Source: Rhodocyclaceae bacterium (GTDB taxonomy: Bacteria; Pseudomonadota; Gammaproteobacteria; Burkholderiales; Rhodocyclaceae). Taken from it: a DNA stretch of 64,000 nt. Under the pieces are notes generated by a model. That model searched no databases, was not told the origin of the DNA, and saw only the letters and a program-made list of their open reading frames with translations. The position numbers and the translations under genes were made by a program. Shown here in pieces: positions 27,538 to 36,920 of the stretch. How positions within the stretch are numbered: position 1 is the first letter of the stretch; every line of letters starts with the position of its first letter. The stretch spans positions 1-64,000 of the forward strand of contig JAKLLG010000006.1 in NCBI GenBank assembly GCA_023150275.1. Reading direction: 5' to 3'.

Positions 27538-28288
27538 GGCAAAAGCTGCGCAGCACGTCGACGAAACCTTCCGGCGCCGAAATGAAGGGAGCGTGCGCGC
27601 AGCCGGCGAAACGCTCGACGCGGGCACCGGGGATCCGCGCCGCCAGCGTTTCGGCGGCGGCGTAGGGCATCAGCGGGTCCTGGTCGCCGTGCAGCAGCAG
27701 CGTCGGCAGCGTCAGCCCGGCCAGCAGGTCGCGCAGGTCGGCCTCGGCGAGCCAGCCGAGGCCGCGCAGCAGCGTTGCCGTCGCCGGCAGGCCGTCGGCG
27801 AGCAGCGGCGTCAGCGCCCGTGCGACGGCGCGTCCCTTGGTGTCGCCCTGGTTGAAGAGCATCACGAAGCGCGTGAGCGTGGTGCGAGCATCGCCTGCAA
27901 TCGCGCGGCGGAAGGTGTCGAGCAGCTCAGGCGGCTGGGCCGCGGGCCAGCCGTCATCCTGCACGAAGCGGGCCGTGCTGCCGACCAGTGCCAGCCGGCC
28001 GAAATGGCCCGGATGGCGGGCGGCAGCGGCGAGCGCCAGCATGCCGCCGAGCGACCAGCCGCAGCAGCATGTGCCGGCGGGCAGCGCAGCGGCGAGTGCG
28101 TTGGCGGTAGCCGTGAAATCGGCGCCGTCGTCGGGCGTGCCGGCATAGCCGGGCAGGCTGACGAGATGCACGCGGCAATCGCTGGCGAGCGCGTCGGCGA
28201 CGTCGTTCCAGACATCGGCGCCGAGCCCCCAGCCATGCACCAGCGCAAGGTCTGGCCCGTGGCCGCGGGAAGTGATCTGCAGGCTCAC
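27524..28288 (-). CDS. bioH: Pimeloyl-ACP methyl ester carboxylesterase
   Basis: A 254-residue alpha/beta hydrolase that removes the methyl ester from pimeloyl-ACP. The catalytic triad is visible: nucleophile Ser in GWSLGGM, Asp in HGDQDPLMP, and His in CAHAPFIS. The oxyanion HGWG follows the first strand. The start is GTG 28288, which overlaps the bioF stop (GTGA); a longer open frame upstream lies inside bioF. It is coupled to bioC downstream. Confidence 0.92.
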   Translation of the reverse strand: MSLQITSRGHGPDLALVHGWGLGADVWNDVADALASDCRVHLVSLPGYAGTPDDGADFTATANALAAALPAGTCCCGWSLGGMLALAAAARHPGHFGRLALVGSTARFVQDDGWPAAQPPELLDTFRRAIAGDARTTLTRFVMLFNQGDTKGRAVARALTPLLADGLPATATLLRGLGWLAEADLRDLLAGLTLPTLLLHGDQDPLMPYAAAETLAARIPGARVERFAGCAHAPFISAPEGFVDVLRSFCHEPA

Positions 28289-29439
28289 TGCAGCGCCTTC
28301 AGTGCATCGAGCAGTTGCGCCACCTGCACCTCGCTGTGCGCGGCGGAGAGCGTGACGCGCAGGCGGGCCGTGCCTTTCGGCACCGTTGGCGGGCGGATTG
28401 CGGGCACCCACAGGCCGCGCTGAAACAGGGCCTCGGCCAGTGCCAGTGCCTCGTGGTTGTCGCCGACGACGATCGGCTGGATGGCTGTTGGTGAATCGCA
28501 GAGCTGCCAGCGTGTGCCGGCAAGGCCGTCGCGCAGCTGTGCGATCAGGCGGAAGAGGTGGGCGCGGCGGGCGTTGCCGGCGGCGAGCAGGTTTACGCTC
28601 TCGGTCAGCGTCGCCGCGACAACCGGACTCGCGGCGGTGGTGAAGATGTAGCTGCGCGCCGTGTTGACCAGCCAGTCGATCACCACCGGATCGGCGGCGA
28701 CGAAGGCGCCGGCAACGCCGGCCGCCTTGCCGAGCGTGCCCATCAGCACGAGGCGCGGCGCGGCCTTCATGCCGAAATGCGCGAGCGTGCCGCGGCCGTC
28801 TTCGCCGAGCACGCCGAATCCGTGCGCGTCATCGACCACCAGCCAGGCGTCGTGGCGTTCGGCGAGCGCGAGCAGTTCCGGCAGCGGTGCGAGGTCGCCA
28901 TCCATGCTGAACACCGCATCGGTGAGGATCAGCTTCTGCTTCGCGGTCGATTTTTCGAGCAGCGCGGCGAGCGCCGCGACATCCTTGTGCGGGTAGCGGA
29001 GGTGTTCGGCGCGCGCGAGTTGCGCGGCGTCGATCAGCGAGGCGTGGTTCAGCTTGTCGGCAAAGATCGCGTCGCCGCGGCCGGCGAGCGCCGGCGCGAC
29101 GGCGAGGTTGGCCATGTAGCCGGTGGCGAAGGTCAGCGCCGCCGGAAAATGCGCGTAGGCGGCGAGCGCCTGTTCGGCGGTTTCGTGCGGGCGCAGGTGG
29201 CCGCAGACGAGATGCGAGGCGCCGCTGCCGACGCCCCAGTGCATCGCCGCCTCGCGCGCGGCGGCGATCAGCTCCGGGGCATTGGCCAGCCCGAGGTAGT
29301 CGTTGCTGCAGAAGGCGACGACCGGCTTGCCGTCGACCACGCATTCCGGCGTGCACGGCGAGTCGATGACGCGACGGCGGCGCTTCAGGCCGTCGGCGTC
29401 GAGGGCGGCGAGTTCCGCGCGCAGCGGGTCGAGGATCAT
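28285..29439 (-). CDS. bioF: 8-amino-7-oxononanoate synthase
   Basis: A 384-residue PLP enzyme that condenses pimeloyl-ACP with alanine. Typical motifs are [33 protein letters not shown], and [13 protein letters not shown], whose Lys is the PLP Schiff-base residue. ATG 29439 overlaps the bioA stop (ATGA) and its own stop overlaps the bioH GTG. The length is normal for the family. Confidence 0.95.
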   Translation of the reverse strand: MILDPLRAELAALDADGLKRRRRVIDSPCTPECVVDGKPVVAFCSNDYLGLANAPELIAAAREAAMHWGVGSGASHLVCGHLRPHETAEQALAAYAHFPAALTFATGYMANLAVAPALAGRGDAIFADKLNHASLIDAAQLARAEHLRYPHKDVAALAALLEKSTAKQKLILTDAVFSMDGDLAPLPELLALAERHDAWLVVDDAHGFGVLGEDGRGTLAHFGMKAAPRLVLMGTLGKAAGVAGAFVAADPVVIDWLVNTARSYIFTTAASPVVAATLTESVNLLAAGNARRAHLFRLIAQLRDGLAGTRWQLCDSPTAIQPIVVGDNHEALALAEALFQRGLWVPAIRPPTVPKGTARLRVTLSAAHSEVQVAQLLDALKALQ

Positions 29440-30764
29440 TTCAGCGCGGCCTCCAGCGCAGCCGCGGCACCGGCGGCAACAAAGGCCGCGTCGTCGTCGC
29501 CGAGGATGTAGGGCGGCATGACATAGACGGTGTTGCCCATCGGCCGCAGCAGCAGCTCGCGCGCCAGCGCCTCGCGGTAGAAGCGGCGGCCGAAGCCGCT
29601 GTCGGCGTCCACATCGAACGCGAGGATCATGCCGCGGCGGCGGAAGTGGCGCACCTTTTCGTGCGCGGCGAGCGGCGCGAGCAGGGTTTCCAGTCTGTCG
29701 CCGCGCGCCTGGTTTCGCGCCAGCACGTCGTCGGCGGCGAAGATGTCGAGCGTCGCCAGCGCCGCGCGGCAGGCGAGCGCGTTGCCGGTGTAGGAGTGCG
29801 AATGGAGGAAGCCGCGCACCGTCGCGTCGTCGTAGAAGGCGGCGTAGACGGCGTCGGTGGTGAGCACCACCGAGAGCGGCAGGTAGCCGCCGGAGATGCC
29901 TTTCGAGAGGCACAGGAAATCCGGCTGGATGCCGGCCTGCTCGTGCGCGAAGAAGGTGCCGGTACGGCCGCAGCCGACGGCGATCTCGTCGCAGATCAGG
30001 TGCACCGCGTAGCGATCGCACAGCGCCCGCGCGCGGCGCAGGTATTCCGGGTCGTGCATCGCCATGCCGGCGGCGCCCTGCACCAGCGGCTCGACGATCA
30101 GCGCGGCGATGCGTTCGTGGTTCGCGGCGAGGAAGGCTTCGAGCGCGGCCGCGGCGCGGCGGGCGACATCGGCGGCGGTTTCGCCCGCCTCGGCAAGGCG
30201 CGCGTCCGGCGAAGGCACGACATGCGCGGCGCGGATCAGCGGCGCGTAGGCATCGCGAAAGATCGCGACATCGGTCACCGCCAGCGCGCCGACCGTCTCG
30301 CCGTGGTAGCCCCCGGCGAGCGCGACGAACTCGCGCTTCTGCGGCCGGCCGCTGTTCTGCCAGAAATGGAAGGACATCTTCAGCGCGATTTCGGTCGCCG
30401 AGGCGCCATCCGACGCATAGAAGCAGTGACCCAGCCGTTCGCCGGTTCCGTGATCGGTCAGCGCCGACAGGCGTTCCGAGAGCTGCACCACCGGCTCGTG
30501 CGTGAAGCCGGCGAGGATCACGTGCTCCAGTTTGCCGAGCTGGTCGGCGAGCGCGGCGTTGATGCGCGGGTTGCAGTGGCCGAAGAGATTCACCCACCAC
30601 GAGCTGATCGCATCGAGGTAGCGGCGACCGTCGGCATCGTAGAGCCAGAGCCCTTCGCCGCGCACCACCGGCACCAGCGGCAAGTCGTGCGCGTGCTGTT
30701 TCATCTGCGTGCACGGATGCCAGACGGCGGCGAGGCTGCGCTTGAGAAGGTCGGCGTTGCTCAT
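29436..30764 (-). CDS. bioA: Adenosylmethionine-8-amino-7-oxononanoate aminotransferase
   Basis: A 442-residue class III PLP aminotransferase that makes DAPA from KAPA using SAM as amino donor. The diagnostic [45 protein letters not shown] and [14 protein letters not shown] (PLP-Lys) are present, and [13 protein letters not shown] is at the C-terminus. ATG 30764 gives the family start [17 protein letters not shown]. It is the first gene of the biotin operon; the antitoxin gene ends 28 nt upstream. Confidence 0.95.
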   Translation of the reverse strand: MSNADLLKRSLAAVWHPCTQMKQHAHDLPLVPVVRGEGLWLYDADGRRYLDAISSWWVNLFGHCNPRINAALADQLGKLEHVILAGFTHEPVVQLSERLSALTDHGTGERLGHCFYASDGASATEIALKMSFHFWQNSGRPQKREFVALAGGYHGETVGALAVTDVAIFRDAYAPLIRAAHVVPSPDARLAEAGETAADVARRAAAALEAFLAANHERIAALIVEPLVQGAAGMAMHDPEYLRRARALCDRYAVHLICDEIAVGCGRTGTFFAHEQAGIQPDFLCLSKGISGGYLPLSVVLTTDAVYAAFYDDATVRGFLHSHSYTGNALACRAALATLDIFAADDVLARNQARGDRLETLLAPLAAHEKVRHFRRRGMILAFDVDADSGFGRRFYREALARELLLRPMGNTVYVMPPYILGDDDAAFVAAGAAAALEAALK

Positions 30765-30792
30765 TTCGATCTTGCAGGAAGGAAGCGTAGGG

Positions 30793-31122
30793 TTAGCGCC
30801 CCGATGTCGTACGGCGCTTCGCCGAGGGTTTGCGAGCCACGCTTGTTGCAGTGCCAGCCCGTTCGGCAAGGCGGCCAGTGACGTATTTATGCAGGACACT
30901 GGCGATGAGGGTTTGGTACGGAACACCTTCCTCAAGCGCCTTCACCTGAATATCGTTCAGGTCTCCGGAAGAGAGGCGGATGTTGACCCGGCGATCCTTG
31001 ATTGCCGTGGCACGCGCGGCAGCCTTGAATTTGGCGAGTTCGGCTTTCGTCGCGACGGACTTCAGCTTGCCGTTTTCGAAGGCGCTCACAACCTCGAGTT
31101 CATATTCATCAATTTTCGGCAT
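30793..31122 (-). CDS. Antitoxin, BrnA-like ribbon-helix-helix protein
   Basis: A 109-residue protein with a C-terminal segment (DRRVNIRLSSGDLNDIQVKALEEGVPYQTLIASVLHKY, about residues 41-80) that fits a CopG/BrnA-type ribbon-helix-helix or antitoxin DNA-binding region, then a basic tail. Its start lies inside the 3' end of the toxin gene, as is common when the toxin comes first. ATG 31122 has AAGGTG 7 nt upstream; an in-frame GTG at 31131 is an alternative. It probably neutralises the toxin and represses the pair. Confidence 0.72.
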   Translation of the reverse strand: MPKIDEYELEVVSAFENGKLKSVATKAELAKFKAAARATAIKDRRVNIRLSSGDLNDIQVKALEEGVPYQTLIASVLHKYVTGRLAERAGTATSVARKPSAKRRTTSGR

Positions 31123-31402
31123 CGGTTTCACCTTGATTCAAATAGTCCCGTGTGGCTTTGCGGCTCGGGATCACGGTCTTCAGGAAGAAATACGCTTCCT
31201 CCTCGACGAAAGGCACCAAATAGGCGTAGCTGTCGCATGCAACGACGAGGATGCGCTGCCGTGGATATTTCGCTTGATTGGGGTGGGCCAGAATGTCGAG
31301 CAGCCCACCGGATTCAATGGCAACCACGATGTTCTCGAACGAAATTCCTCGCTCCGCGTTGAGTGAGTCGTTCTTCCCGGCATTCCAGCGAAACGGCTTC
31401 AT
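31109..31402 (-). CDS. BrnT-like ribonuclease toxin
   Basis: A 97-residue protein resembling the BrnT/RelE-like fold: an N-terminal FRWNAGKNDSLNAERGISFENIV (BrnT-type F-x-W-x3-K-N...G-I-S-F-E), then beta strands ILVVACDSYAYLVPFVE and a C-terminal PSRKATRDYLN. Such toxins cleave mRNA. The gene overlaps the antitoxin gene by 14 nt. The pair lies just upstream of bioA on the same strand and could read through into it. The family call is from motif memory and needs a profile search. Confidence 0.7.
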   Translation of the reverse strand: MKPFRWNAGKNDSLNAERGISFENIVVAIESGGLLDILAHPNQAKYPRQRILVVACDSYAYLVPFVEEEAYFFLKTVIPSRKATRDYLNQGETDAEN

Positions 31403-31530
31403 GAAGCGATCTTACGCAGATGTGTGCCTATTGTCACCACGGGATCGAAACCTTCGACGTACGGTTCCGCTCCGGGTGAGCTCAGGCGCGCGAGGCCTGC
31501 AGGTTGTCAGGGCCGCCGTTTCCTTGCGGC

Positions 31531-32706
31531 TCAATGCAGTGTCTGCGACGGCGCGTCGTGCCCCTGTTCCGGCAGTTCGGGATGCACCACTTCGCTCTCG
31601 GCGTTCGGGTAGAGCGGCATGCCGCAGTCGTCGCAGAATTCGAAGGGGAAGGGGTGGTCGAGGAAGGTGATGTCCTTCATGCCGCATTCGCGCAGCACGG
31701 TTTCGATCTCGCCGACGGCGTCGGTGTTCTCGTCCTCGCTGCCGAGCAGCGGCCAGACGACGCCGTGCCAGGTGGCATCCTTGTCGCGCGGGCCGAAGCC
31801 GATGCGGTATTCCTCCAGCCGGCGCTCGTGGAAGGGGCCGATCACCGCGCGCAACTGTTCGGCGGTGACGCCCTGCGTCGCCTGCAGGAAGGCGACCGAG
31901 GCGCGCAGCGAGTAGGGGCGCGAGGCCTTGTCGGCGTTGCGGCAGGCGGCGTGATAGGCATCGGCGAGCAGCGGCTGGTAGGCGCAGCCGGTGAGCAGCG
32001 GTTCGAGGTTGGGCGCGCCCTGCTTGATCCATTCCTTGAGGGCGCCGTCGCGGGTGCCGTCCTTCTCGTTCCAGCGGAAGATCGGCGCGCCACGCGGCAC
32101 GACGACGGCACCGACGAGGTAGCGCACGTCGGAGAGGAAGCGGTTGGTCTCGTCGAGGTTGCCGGTATCCAGCTTGAGGTGCTGGCCGGCAAGCGCCGCC
32201 TCGCCCAGCTCGCGGGTGAGGTTGCGCGTATCGACGAAGCTGCGCGGCAACTGGTCCGGGCTGAACAGGTAATCGACCAGCGCCACGCGGGCGTCGGCGG
32301 CGAAGACGTGGGCGCCGAGCTGGACGGCCAGCGCCGACAGCGTGCTCTTGGGGATGCTGCCCGAGGGGATCGAATAGCGCGACCAGGCGAGCACCGGCGC
32401 GTTGATCAGCAGCACGTCGAATTCCTGGCCGGCGGCCGCGATGCGCGCCGATTCGGCACGCGCCTCGACCATGTCGGCCAGTTCGTCGTGGGCGACCGGG
32501 TTCGTATCGAAGAGGCGGTCAAGCGCGGCGTTGAGGTCGTCCTCGGCGCCGTTCTGCAGCAGGCTGTCGACCACCTCTGCGAGGCGTGCTTCCCAGAAGG
32601 CGTCCTCCAGCTTGCCTCCGGATTCGGAAATGCCGGTAGCGAGGCGCGCCAGTTCGTTGGCGTCGGCGGAAATGCGGTTGCGGGAGGAGAATCGGGTGCG
32701 CTTCAT
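31531..32706 (-). CDS. DUF2863 family protein
   Basis: A 391-residue protein of the betaproteobacterial DUF2863 family, function unknown. It starts MKRTRFSSRNRISADANELARLA; a C-terminal FCDDCGMPLYPN motif with two close Cys and an upstream Cys (ECGM) could bind a metal. ATG 32706 is the conserved start; the frame stays open far upstream through antisense yaaA sequence and is not used. The gene is divergent from yaaA. The 128 nt between its stop and the toxin gene hold nothing recognisable. Confidence 0.85.
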   Translation of the reverse strand: MKRTRFSSRNRISADANELARLATGISESGGKLEDAFWEARLAEVVDSLLQNGAEDDLNAALDRLFDTNPVAHDELADMVEARAESARIAAAGQEFDVLLINAPVLAWSRYSIPSGSIPKSTLSALAVQLGAHVFAADARVALVDYLFSPDQLPRSFVDTRNLTRELGEAALAGQHLKLDTGNLDETNRFLSDVRYLVGAVVVPRGAPIFRWNEKDGTRDGALKEWIKQGAPNLEPLLTGCAYQPLLADAYHAACRNADKASRPYSLRASVAFLQATQGVTAEQLRAVIGPFHERRLEEYRIGFGPRDKDATWHGVVWPLLGSEDENTDAVGEIETVLRECGMKDITFLDHPFPFEFCDDCGMPLYPNAESEVVHPELPEQGHDAPSQTLH

Positions 32707-32790
32707 GACGGTGTTTCCAGAGAACAATGCGCGATTATACCCGTCGGCCTCGGCTAGAATTTGCCGGCCCCCAGTTCCAGGAAATCCCCC

Positions 32791-33564
32791 ATGATCCTCG
32801 TGCTTTCCCCGGCCAAACGACTCGATTACGAAAGCCCGCTGCCCTCCGTGGCGCCAACCGAGCCACGCCTGCTCGATGAATCTTCCCTGCTGATCGAACG
32901 CCTGCGCCAACTGTCGCCGGCGGATATTGCTTCGCTGATGTCGCTGTCCGACCCGCTGGCGACGCTCAACCATGCGCGCTACGCGGAATGGCAGCGGCCC
33001 TTCACCCCCGCCAACGCCCGCCCGGCGGTCTTTGCCTTTGCCGGCGACGTCTACGAAGGCCTCGATGCGCTGACGCTCAAGGCGACCGCCCTGAAGTGGC
33101 TGCAGGCGCATGTGCGCATCCTCTCCGGCCTCTATGGCGTGTTGCGTCCGCTCGATCTGATGCAGGCCTACCGGCTGGAGATGGGCACCCGGTTCGCCAA
33201 CCCGCGCGGCAAGGACCTCTACGCCTTCTGGGGCGAGCGCATCGGCGATCTGCTGAATGCCGACCTGCATGCCGGCAAGCCGGACGTGCTGGTGAATCTG
33301 GCCTCCGAGGAATATTTCAAATCGGTGCCGCCGGCGCGCCTCGACGTACCGGTGATCCAGCCAGTGTTCGAGGACTGGAAAGGCGGCCGCTACAAGATCA
33401 TCAGCTTCTTCGCCAAGCGCGCCCGCGGGCTGATGGCCCGCTACGCCGCCGAGCATCGCGTGCGGGATGTCGAGCAACTGAAGGCCTTCGACAGCGAGGA
33501 ATACGCCTACAGCCCCGAGGTTTCCGATGCGACGACATGGGTTTTCCGGCGTCGCCTGGCGTGA
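32791..33564 (+). CDS. yaaA: Peroxide stress protein YaaA
   Basis: A 257-residue YaaA/DUF328 protein that lowers free iron and protects DNA during hydrogen peroxide stress. Family motifs: [14 protein letters not shown] at the start, [23 protein letters not shown] in the middle (about 121-143), [11 protein letters not shown] and [13 protein letters not shown] towards the end. AGGAAA before ATG 32791 supports the start. TAGAAT at 32755-32760 may be the -10 element. Confidence 0.95.
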   Translation: MILVLSPAKRLDYESPLPSVAPTEPRLLDESSLLIERLRQLSPADIASLMSLSDPLATLNHARYAEWQRPFTPANARPAVFAFAGDVYEGLDALTLKATALKWLQAHVRILSGLYGVLRPLDLMQAYRLEMGTRFANPRGKDLYAFWGERIGDLLNADLHAGKPDVLVNLASEEYFKSVPPARLDVPVIQPVFEDWKGGRYKIISFFAKRARGLMARYAAEHRVRDVEQLKAFDSEEYAYSPEVSDATTWVFRRRLA

Positions 33565-33613
33565 TGCCGATGATCTATACTGAATGTGTATATCCCGACC
33601 AGGAGTATCGATC

Positions 33614-33970
33614 ATGCGCAAGCACTCGTTGCTGATTCTCGCTGCAATCGCCGTCGTTTCCCTTCCCGCCGCGGCCCAGTACGCACAACCCGGCGATCAG
33701 AACATTCTCTACGGCGTCAAAAAGAACCAGATGCCGCAGGGTGTTGTCGTCGATCAGGGCGCTCCCGGCATCCCGACCAGTGGCACGCAGCAGGCGCAGC
33801 AGCTGAAGAAGAACCAGCCCGGCTACGGCAACCCGGGTTATGGCTATCCCGGCTACGGCGGGCCAACCACGATCTATCGCGACAAGAAGCACGGCACGAG
33901 CGTCTATACCGGGCCGAACGGCACCACCGTCTGCCGCGACATCAATGGCAACGTGACGGTCTGCAATTGA
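33614..33970 (+). CDS. Small exported Gly/Tyr/Pro-rich protein
   Basis: A 118-residue protein with a signal peptide (about 1-21, LPAAA-Q) and a short low-complexity segment (GYGNPGYGYPGYGGP) in the mature part. Two Cys near the C-terminus (TVCRDINGNVTVCN) could form a disulfide. No family recognised. AGGAG at 33601-33605 precedes the ATG by 8 nt. It heads a run of three small envelope-protein genes on the plus strand. Confidence 0.75.
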   Translation: MRKHSLLILAAIAVVSLPAAAQYAQPGDQNILYGVKKNQMPQGVVVDQGAPGIPTSGTQQAQQLKKNQPGYGNPGYGYPGYGGPTTIYRDKKHGTSVYTGPNGTTVCRDINGNVTVCN

Positions 33971-33999
33971 GCTCAATCCACGGACGAGGAGAGACAGGA

Positions 34000-34431
34000 A
34001 TGCTGCAACGCGCATGGCGGATTCTGTTGCTGGGAGCAGGTCTGGCGGCTGCGGCCGGTGGTGCCTGGGCGAGCGAGAATCCGGACAACGAAACCGTGGT
34101 CATGGTCGGCAACGTTTCGCACATATCGGGTGGCGTTGGCGAGGATTCGCGCGAGCGGATGAAGGCCTTTGCCGCGGCGTTCAACCTCAAGCTGCTGCTC
34201 GCGCACAAATCCGGCAGCTACATGAGCGATGTCGAGGTCGTCATTGCCGATGCGAAGGGCAAGCAACTGATCAAGGCCACCTCCGAAGGCCCGATCTTCA
34301 TGGCCAAGCTGCCCGTTGGCGTGTATGAGGTGACGGCGACCGCCGCTGGCCAGACACAACGCCAGAAGGTGACGGTGAGCGACGGTCGGCAGGCCGTGCT
34401 GCATTTCCGCTGGGCTGATCCCGCCGAGTAG
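34000..34431 (+). CDS. Exported protein with carboxypeptidase-regulatory-like fold
   Basis: A 143-residue protein with a signal peptide (about 1-24, GGAWA-S). Its second half (SYMSDVEVVIADAKGKQLIKATSEGPIFMAKLPVGVYEVTA-type strands, about 74-115) looks like a small beta-sandwich of the carboxypeptidase-regulatory type. Function unknown; periplasmic. AGGAGA at 33987-33992 supports ATG 34000. It is 29 nt downstream of the Gly/Tyr-rich protein gene. Confidence 0.75.
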   Translation: MLQRAWRILLLGAGLAAAAGGAWASENPDNETVVMVGNVSHISGGVGEDSRERMKAFAAAFNLKLLLAHKSGSYMSDVEVVIADAKGKQLIKATSEGPIFMAKLPVGVYEVTATAAGQTQRQKVTVSDGRQAVLHFRWADPAE

Positions 34432-34493
34432 GCCGTTCAATCGTTTCGCAGCCGGCAGGGCGCTGCTGCCAGCCGATTCTGGAGGGAGTGATC

Positions 34494-34877
34494 ATGAAGC
34501 GACTGATTGCATTGCTGGCCGTGCTGGTGCTTGCCGCATGCGCAACGACCGACAGCCTGCAGCCCGGCACCGGCGGTTCGAGCTTCGAGGTACGCGGCAA
34601 GCGCTACGACGACATCTGGAAGGCTGTCGTCACCGTTGCCGGACGCAGCCTGACCATTGTCGAGAGCGACAAGGCGGCGGGCATCCTCAAGGCGGAGAAG
34701 GGGGTCGGGCTGACCACCTGGGGCGAGGTGGTCGGCATCTATGTGCGGCCCGCGACCAGCGGCGCCGCGGTCTATACCGTCGAAGTGCAGAGCCTCAAAC
34801 GCTCGCGCGCGCAAATTACCGGGCAGGACTGGACGAGCACGATGGTTTCCGGGATCAAGGCTGAACTCGGTATCTGA
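34494..34877 (+). CDS. Small lipoprotein
   Basis: A 127-residue lipoprotein with a lipobox LAAC (Cys at about 17) after a short hydrophobic signal. The mature part (SSFEVRGKRYDDIWKAVVTVA, TIVESDKAAGILKAEKG) has the alternating pattern of a small alpha/beta BON- or DUF-type domain, but I do not recognise it. GGAGG at 34481-34485 supports ATG 34494. It probably sits in the inner leaflet of the outer membrane. Confidence 0.8.
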   Translation: MKRLIALLAVLVLAACATTDSLQPGTGGSSFEVRGKRYDDIWKAVVTVAGRSLTIVESDKAAGILKAEKGVGLTTWGEVVGIYVRPATSGAAVYTVEVQSLKRSRAQITGQDWTSTMVSGIKAELGI

Positions 34878-34955
34878 TGTTTGGCGGTCAGTAGGCTGGG
34901 ATGTGATTGGCGGTTGTTTGTGCGGCGCCGTATGACGCCTTGATGTCACGGTAAT

Positions 34956-34969
34956 GTCTCAGTACGGCC
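34956..34969 (+). repeat. Left terminal inverted repeat
   Basis: GTCTCAGTACGGCC matches the reverse complement of 35695-35708 at 13 of 14 positions; allowing gaps in identity the match runs on to about 24 nt (19 identities). It brackets a lower-GC gene. No target-site duplication is seen outside the repeats. Confidence 0.75.
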
Positions 34970-35088
34970 AGAAGCTGCCATTACGGAATTCGCTCAATGG
35001 TGGACCTTCGAGTGGTATTTTGGTGTCGGTATATCGGAGTTGCTGTACGGGTCCAGCGGGTCCGTTTTATAACTGTTTTCCAGCAATC

Positions 35089-35679
35089 ATGAGCGATGCG
35101 CTAATCCTATTCGCCGAGAAGGCGTACAAGCTTGAAAACAGTCCGTTCTGGAAGTGGGTGAGCAGTCGGCGTGGCCCTTCCGACATCGAGAGGATTGTGG
35201 CCGGCGACTGGCTGGCTCATGATGGTCTTTCCCCAGAAGCGCTGGATTCGTTTTGCCTAACGTTGAGGCTGTTGATTCAAGATCAAGATGGTTTCTCGAT
35301 TCGAAAGGTGTTCACAATCGCTGAGGGGTGGCCTGAACATTATGCCTCGCGCCGTAATGCAATTCGTCTAGCGATCGAGAAGCTTCATGTCGAGCTAAAC
35401 AAGCGAAGTCTGATTCAATTCAACGAGGGAAGGAATACAACGAATGGAGACGTATTCGACATCATCTTCTATGGCGGCATCGCCCACGCCAACCCAGGAA
35501 AGCGAGATCAATTTCGTCGGCTAACGACTGCCGGGTTGTTCTCCTATTTTGTCTTTCAGGCGTTTTCTGCCACGCTGTTTGATTACCGCAACTGCATCCA
35601 GACCGTCGCCTTTCACATTGTTCAATATCTCGACGAAGCTAGCTGTCGTGCCATGCAGGCTAACCCATCTGCGCAGTAG
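35089..35679 (+). CDS. Unknown protein, lower-GC and probably acquired
   Basis: A 196-residue soluble, helix-rich protein with many aromatic residues and no recognised motif. Base and codon use (AT-ending codons, for example in TTNGDVFDIIFYGG) differ from all neighbours, which suggests horizontal transfer. ATG 35089 (MSDALILFAEKAYKL) is chosen over an upstream ATG at 34954 because the upstream part reads as non-coding; no clear ribosome binding site is present. It lies between inverted repeats at 34956-34969 and 35695-35708, so it may be cargo of a small mobile element. Confidence 0.65.
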   Translation: MSDALILFAEKAYKLENSPFWKWVSSRRGPSDIERIVAGDWLAHDGLSPEALDSFCLTLRLLIQDQDGFSIRKVFTIAEGWPEHYASRRNAIRLAIEKLHVELNKRSLIQFNEGRNTTNGDVFDIIFYGGIAHANPGKRDQFRRLTTAGLFSYFVFQAFSATLFDYRNCIQTVAFHIVQYLDEASCRAMQANPSAQ

Positions 35680-35694
35680 CGACAGGCACCATAG

Positions 35695-35708
35695 GGTCGT
35701 ACTGAGAC
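35695..35708 (-). repeat. Right terminal inverted repeat
   Basis: GGTCGTACTGAGAC, the inverted partner of 34956-34969. The homology ends sharply at the outer GTCTC/GAGAC on both sides, as expected for element termini. Confidence 0.75.
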
Positions 35709-35765
35709 GCTCGTTCGTTGATCCAAGCGCGCAGGTCTGCCGCGTAGCGGTGTGCTTGGCCGGAA

Positions 35766-36905
35766 TCATTCACGAAGCACGGATAGCTTCTTGCTGGCGG
35801 CAGCACCGTCGACTGGCAGCGTCAGTGTCATCTGCAGTCCTCCTCCTGTGCGGTTGGCGGCCTTTGCGGTGCCGCCATGCATTTCGACGATGCGGCGCGT
35901 GATGGCGAGCCCGAGTCCGTAACCTGCGCCTCCCCCGGTGCCACGCACGAACGCGTCGAAGATGCGTTCGCGCTCTTCTTCGGCGATTCCCGGGCCGTGG
36001 TCCGTTACGCGCAGCAGAACGTCGCCAGTCGACAGTGAGGTTTGCAGTGCAATTTCGATCTCGCCCCCTGCCGGTGAGTGCTGCAAGGCATTGCGCACGA
36101 CGTTCTCGACAGCACGTTGCAGGAGCCCGCCGTTGCCGCGAACGAGGCAGCTTGCCGGCGCGGTGACGCTGAATCTGCAACCGGAGGATTCAGCCTCGAA
36201 GCGTGCGTCGGCAACGACCGCGCCGATCAACGCAACGAGTTCGATATATTCCCCTTGTTCGTCGCCGCCTGTATCGGTGCCTGCCTCGATGCGGGCCAGG
36301 GTCAGCAGTTCTCCGACCAGCCGATCCATCCGCGTGGTATCGCGTTCGATCCTCTCGATTAGCTCTTCGGAACGTGCCGGCTGCTGCCGGAGCAGGCCGA
36401 CAGCCGCCTGCAGGCGGGCCAGCGGCGAGCGCAGTTCGTGCGATACGTCGTGCAGCAGTCGTCGCTGTGTGCCGATCAATGCCTCCAGTCGTTCTGCCAT
36501 GCCGTCGAAGGCGCTGCCAAGATCGGCGAATTCGTCCCGACGTGTTCCCATGGCAGGGCCTACGCGCGTTTCAAGTTTGCCTGTAGCCGTGGCTTCAAGC
36601 GCCTGGCGCAGGCTGCGGATCGGCCGTGAGAGATACCAGGCAATTCCGGCGGCCGAGAGCAGGCTGACGAGCAGGCCACCGATCAGGGGTTCCGGCGGCG
36701 GCAGGAACGGGAAGCGCCGTTCCGGCCGAGGTCCATAAGGCGGTGGCGGGCGATGCTGGTCGACGTGGAATGGTGGCGGAGGTGGCGGAAGGGGGGGCAG
36801 GGCTTGCTGCGGACGCAGACTCCAGATGGCCATTCCGACACCGAGTGAGGTCAGGAACTGTGCCGCCCAGAGAAAAGCGAAAATCTTCCAGAACAGCCGG
36901 CCCAT
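35766..36905 (-). CDS. CpxA-like sensor histidine kinase
   Basis: A 379-residue kinase: TM1 (about 8-28), a short periplasmic loop dominated by proline (PPLPPPPPPFH), TM2 (about 73-93), HAMP, HisKA (LLHDVSHELRSPLARLQ, phospho-His) and HATPase (ENVVRNALQHSP; DHGPGI; GYGLGLAI). It resembles CpxA by HisKA sequence and by its partner. The proline-rich loop is much shorter than the CpxA sensor domain, so the signal is probably different. It follows its response regulator by 15 nt. Confidence 0.88.
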   Translation of the reverse strand: MGRLFWKIFAFLWAAQFLTSLGVGMAIWSLRPQQALPPLPPPPPPFHVDQHRPPPPYGPRPERRFPFLPPPEPLIGGLLVSLLSAAGIAWYLSRPIRSLRQALEATATGKLETRVGPAMGTRRDEFADLGSAFDGMAERLEALIGTQRRLLHDVSHELRSPLARLQAAVGLLRQQPARSEELIERIERDTTRMDRLVGELLTLARIEAGTDTGGDEQGEYIELVALIGAVVADARFEAESSGCRFSVTAPASCLVRGNGGLLQRAVENVVRNALQHSPAGGEIEIALQTSLSTGDVLLRVTDHGPGIAEEERERIFDAFVRGTGGGAGYGLGLAITRRIVEMHGGTAKAANRTGGGLQMTLTLPVDGAAASKKLSVLRE

Positions 36906-36920
36906 TTGCCGTTTCTCCCT

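Noticed and set aside
34950..35715. Target-site duplication around the inverted repeats
   Set aside because: The flanks GTAAT and GCTCG do not match, so a recent insertion with duplication is not supported.
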